Positions 61,020 to 64,000 of a stretch of DNA of 64,000 bases are shown here, in pieces. Position 1 is the stretch's first letter, and every line of letters begins with the position of its first letter. The notes below the pieces were generated by a model. That model saw nothing but the letters and a program-made list of their open reading frames with translations. It was not told the DNA's origin and ran no database searches. A program made the position numbers and the translations under genes. Source of the stretch: Paracoccaceae bacterium (GTDB lineage Bacteria; Pseudomonadota; Alphaproteobacteria; Rhodobacterales; Rhodobacteraceae); NCBI GenBank assembly GCA_022843025.1, contig JALHOL010000005.1:310001-374000 (forward strand), read 5' to 3'.

Positions 61020-63527
61020 CTATTCCTGTGACCGCAACACCTGCGCCGGACGCGCCGCCAGTGGGCGCAGCGCGAACAAAAGCCCCGCCGCCATGGTGGC
61101 CAACACACCGCCCAGCACGATGGCAAAGGCCGATACCGGCTCGAACCGGTAACTCGCCTCCATCACGAAAACCATCACCGCCCATCCGGCAATGCCCCCC
61201 GCAACAATCGCCACCACGCCCGCCGCCGCCCCCATCAGCGCCGACCGCAGCGCGAAACTGGCCAGGATCTTCCCCCGCGTCGCCCCCAGCGTCTTCAACA
61301 CCGCCGCCTCATAGACGCGCGCCCGTTCCCCCGCCGCCGCCGCACCGATCAGCACGACAAACCCGGTCACCAGCGTCGCTGCCGCCGCCCAGGCCGTTGC
61401 CGTGGCAATCGCCTCCAGCGCCTCGGTCACGCGGTCAATCGCCTCGCGGATGCGAATGGCGGTCACGTTGGGATAGGCCTTCGACACATCCCGCAGGATC
61501 GCCGCCTCGGCCTCTTCCTCGGCATAGACAGTGGAAATGAACGTATGCGGCGCCCCTTGCAGCGCGGTTGGGTTCATCGTCATCACGAACCCCATCCCCG
61601 CGCTGGAAAAATCCACCTGCCGGAAACTGGTGATCGTCGCCGGGATGTCGCGGCCCAACACATTGACCACCAACTCATCCCCCAGCTTCAGCCCGATCTC
61701 CTCGGCCTCCTCGGCGGCAAAGGATACCTGCGCAGGCCCCGTGTAATCCTCGGGCCACCATTCGCCCGCCACCACCTGCGCGTTTTCCTGCGGCCGGGTG
61801 GCATAGGTGATCCCCCGGTCGCCCCGCACCACCCAATGCTCACCCGCCACCTCTTTCGCGGGCCGCCCGTTGATCTGGGTCAGCACCGCGCGCAGCATCG
61901 GCGCGCTTTCCACCTTGCTCACCGCAGGGTCACCCTCGACCCGCGCCAGAAAGCCCTCAATCTGGTCGGGTTGGATATCGACAAAGAAATAGCTCGGCGC
62001 GCGTTCCGGCAGATCGGTTTCAATCGCCGACCGCAGGTTGGAATCGATCTGCCCCACCGCCGCCAGCACCGAAAGCCCCAGCCCCAGCGACAGGATCACC
62101 GCCCCCGCTTCTTCACGCGGCCCGCCAATCGCGGCCAGCGCCATGCGCAGCGGCACCCGCCCCCGCGCCAGCCCGGCCCGCGCCGCCGCCCTTGCTCCCC
62201 AGCGCAGCCCGATTGCCGCCAGCGCCAGAACCAACAGCGCGCCGATCACACCGCCCGCCGAACCCAGCGTCAGTTCCCATGTTCCCGAAAACCACACCGC
62301 CCCGCCTACCAGCAGCACGGCCAGCGCTGCAATCGCCCACAGATGCCGCGCCGCAGGCCAACCGCCCCGCCCCGCGCCACGATACAGCGCCGCCGCCCGC
62401 ACCCCTTCGGTCCGCGCCAGCGGCCACAGCGTGAACAGGAACGCCGTCACCAGCCCATAAAAGGCCGCCTCCATCAACGGCATGGGATACAGCCCGATCT
62501 CCGCCGGGAAGGGCAGCGCCGCCTCGATCACCCCGCCAAACAGGATGGGCAAACCCGCCCCCAACAACAGGCCCAGCACCACGCCGACCCCTGCCAGAAC
62601 CGCAATCTGCAAAAGGTAGATGCGGAAAATCAGCCGCCCTTCGGCACCCAGCGTTTTCAGCGTGGCAATCGTCGCTACCTTGCCATCCAGATAGGCCCGC
62701 ACGGCCGCCTGCACGCCCACGCCGCCCACGGCCAGCCCGGCAATCCCCACCAGAATCAGGAAAGACCCGATCCGCTCCACAAACCGCTCCACCCCCGGCG
62801 CGGCGCGGCGGCTGTCATCCCAGCCCATCCCGGCATTGGCAAACTCTGCCTCTGCGCGCCGCTCCATCGCGGCAAGGTCCGTGCCCGGCGGCAGCACCAA
62901 CCGGTATTCCGTTTCAAACAGCGATCCGGGTTCCAGCAACCCCGACCCCGCCAGATCGGCCGTCCGCACAATCGTGCGCGGCCCCAGTGAAAAGCCGCCA
63001 TTGGCGCTGTCCGGCTCGCGCAACAGCACCGCGCCCAGCCGGAATTCCTTCACACCCAGCCGGAACCTGTCACCGGGGGTCAGCCCCAGCCGATCCACCA
63101 GCACCTTGTCCATCACCGCACCGGGCGCCCCATCCTGCACCGCCAGCGCCTCGGCCAGCGTTCCGGCCTCAAGCTCCAGCGCGCCCAGCAACGGATAGGC
63201 GTCATCCACCGCCTTGATCTGCGTCAGCGCGGTTTCCTCGCCCACCACGGCCATCGACCGGAAATCTACGATCTCCGACACGCGGTCTGCGATGCCCTCC
63301 ATCCAGGCCCGTTCCTCAGGCGTGGCGAAACGATAGGTGAACTCCATCTGCGCGTCGCCGCCCAGCAGCACTGCGCCCTGATCCTCCAGCCCCTGCTGGA
63401 TCGCCGCGCGCACCATGCCCACCCCGGCAATCGCCGCCACCCCCAGCGCCAGACAGGCGAGGAACACACGAAACCCCTTCAACCCGCCGCGCAACTCGCG
63501 CCGGGCAATCGTCCAAGCGAGGCTCAT
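61020..63527 (-). CDS. FtsX-like ABC transporter permease (YbbP family)
   Basis: An 835-residue inner-membrane permease with two FtsX-type modules, as in E. coli YbbP. The first membrane helix (RVFLACLALGVAAIAGVGMVRAA) precedes a large periplasmic domain of about 200 residues. Membrane groups follow around 245-440, and a second periplasmic domain and final FtsX module at about 690-830 (LVTGFVVLIGAAAAGERARVYEAAVLKTLGA). These systems are thought to move or extract lipid-like or hydrophobic molecules, or to work with TesA; the cargo is unknown. It overlaps the ATPase gene by 4 bases. Confidence 0.93.
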   Translation of the reverse strand: MSLAWTIARRELRGGLKGFRVFLACLALGVAAIAGVGMVRAAIQQGLEDQGAVLLGGDAQMEFTYRFATPEERAWMEGIADRVSEIVDFRSMAVVGEETALTQIKAVDDAYPLLGALELEAGTLAEALAVQDGAPGAVMDKVLVDRLGLTPGDRFRLGVKEFRLGAVLLREPDSANGGFSLGPRTIVRTADLAGSGLLEPGSLFETEYRLVLPPGTDLAAMERRAEAEFANAGMGWDDSRRAAPGVERFVERIGSFLILVGIAGLAVGGVGVQAAVRAYLDGKVATIATLKTLGAEGRLIFRIYLLQIAVLAGVGVVLGLLLGAGLPILFGGVIEAALPFPAEIGLYPMPLMEAAFYGLVTAFLFTLWPLARTEGVRAAALYRGAGRGGWPAARHLWAIAALAVLLVGGAVWFSGTWELTLGSAGGVIGALLVLALAAIGLRWGARAAARAGLARGRVPLRMALAAIGGPREEAGAVILSLGLGLSVLAAVGQIDSNLRSAIETDLPERAPSYFFVDIQPDQIEGFLARVEGDPAVSKVESAPMLRAVLTQINGRPAKEVAGEHWVVRGDRGITYATRPQENAQVVAGEWWPEDYTGPAQVSFAAEEAEEIGLKLGDELVVNVLGRDIPATITSFRQVDFSSAGMGFVMTMNPTALQGAPHTFISTVYAEEEAEAAILRDVSKAYPNVTAIRIREAIDRVTEALEAIATATAWAAAATLVTGFVVLIGAAAAGERARVYEAAVLKTLGATRGKILASFALRSALMGAAAGVVAIVAGGIAGWAVMVFVMEASYRFEPVSAFAIVLGGVLATMAAGLLFALRPLAARPAQVLRSQE

Positions 63528-64000
63528 ACGATGCCCTCGCCCACCACACGCCCGTCGGCCAGCCGCACCACCCGGTCACAGCGCGCCGCCAGTTCTGGCG
63601 CATGGGTCACCAAAACCAGCGTCGCGCCATGCTTGTCGCGCAGGCCGAACAGCAGGTCCATGATCGCCTGCCCGTTCACCCCGTCCAGATTCCCCGTCGG
63701 CTCATCCGCCAACAGGATCGCCGGGCGCGGTGCCGCCGCCCGCGCCAGCGCCACACGCTGCTGCTCACCCCCCGACATCTGGCTGGGATAGTGGTCCATC
63801 CGCGCGCCCAACCCCACCGACTGCAACTCTGCCTCGGCGCGGGCAAAGGCATCCGCCACGCCCATCAACTCCAGCGGCACCGCCACATTCTCCAAGGCCG
63901 TCATGGTGGGCATCAGATGAAAGGACTGGAACACCACCCCCATCTTGCCGCGCCGGAACCGCGCCAGCCCATCCTCATCCATCGCCGTCAGATCCTGCCC
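63524..64000 (-). CDS. ABC transporter ATP-binding protein (YbbA/LolD type), cut by window end
   Basis: Only the C-terminal part, about 159 residues, is in the window; the N-terminus with Walker A lies beyond base 64000. Visible are GQDLTAMDEDGLARFRRGKMGVVFQSFHLMPTMTALENV (Q-loop), the ABC signature MSGGEQQRVALARA, Walker B ILLADEPTGNLD and the switch His in LVTHAPELA. This is the MacB/LolD/YbbA branch that energises FtsX-like permeases such as the one encoded directly downstream (4-base overlap). Confidence 0.95.
   Translation of the reverse strand, partial: GQDLTAMDEDGLARFRRGKMGVVFQSFHLMPTMTALENVAVPLELMGVADAFARAEAELQSVGLGARMDHYPSQMSGGEQQRVALARAAAPRPAILLADEPTGNLDGVNGQAIMDLLFGLRDKHGATLVLVTHAPELAARCDRVVRLADGRVVGEGIV

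Overview
This window is high-GC alphaproteobacterial chromosome, almost certainly Rhodobacteraceae (Rhodobacter, Gemmobacter or Tabrizicola-like). Support comes from the rsh-DUF2062-pdxJ-acpS-lepB-rnc-era-DUF1491-recO block, an opgG-(small ORF)-opgH-opgC glucan operon as described for Rhodobacter sphaeroides, a DddQ-type DMSP lyase homologue, a SelD fused to an NADH-dehydrogenase-like domain, and a Tad pilus locus. No rRNA, CRISPR array, prophage or intact insertion sequence is visible. Gene density is high and many genes overlap by 1-11 bases.

Layout. 1-7.5 kb: housekeeping operon for the stringent response, vitamin B6, acyl-carrier-protein activation, signal peptidase, RNase III, Era and RecO. 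7.5-10.6 kb: EamA exporter plus a divergent pair that together matches the two halves of MnmC (tRNA wobble uridine modification). 10.7-13.9 kb: two cobalamin genes and a lytic transglycosylase. 13.8-18.6 kb: DMSP lyase-like cupin, then smc with two small downstream genes and a strong terminator. 18.9-23.1 kb: GFA protein, GNAT, FMN reductase and a membrane hybrid histidine kinase divergent from the opg operon. 23.4-28.3 kb: opgG-opgI?-opgH-opgC (osmoregulated periplasmic glucans). 28.3-31.9 kb: aldo/keto reductase behind a perfect 19-bp palindrome, a WcbI-like protein, an outer-membrane beta-barrel protein and a decayed YeeE-like fragment. 31.9-39.2 kb: Urt-type ABC transporter (urtABCDE) with an acetamidase/formamidase and a divergent XRE-cupin regulator, probably for short amides or urea. 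39.7-49.3 kb: Tad/Flp pilus genes with a divergent LuxR-type regulator; secretin and prepilin peptidase are absent here. 49.3-52 kb: transposase remnant, tRNA with CAU anticodon and an orphan hyuA. 52-58.8 kb: selD, rpoN, mnmH and argE (tRNA selenouridine synthesis around sigma-54), and a small secreted protein. 59-61 kb: iolG and an SDR behind IolR-like sites. 61-64 kb: an FtsX-type ABC permease and the C-terminal part of its ATPase, cut by the window end.

The most interesting signals are non-coding or small: a run of five consecutive perfect hairpins between selD and hyuA; a short intergenic motif (TTCAYCTTGGCYCAAATACCC, 22 bases or so) present three times; the 59-codon gene between opgG and opgH; operator-like palindromes before the aldo/keto reductase and the inositol genes; and a tRNA with a mismatch in its acceptor stem. 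Protein names rest on motif and context recognition by eye; no database search was run.
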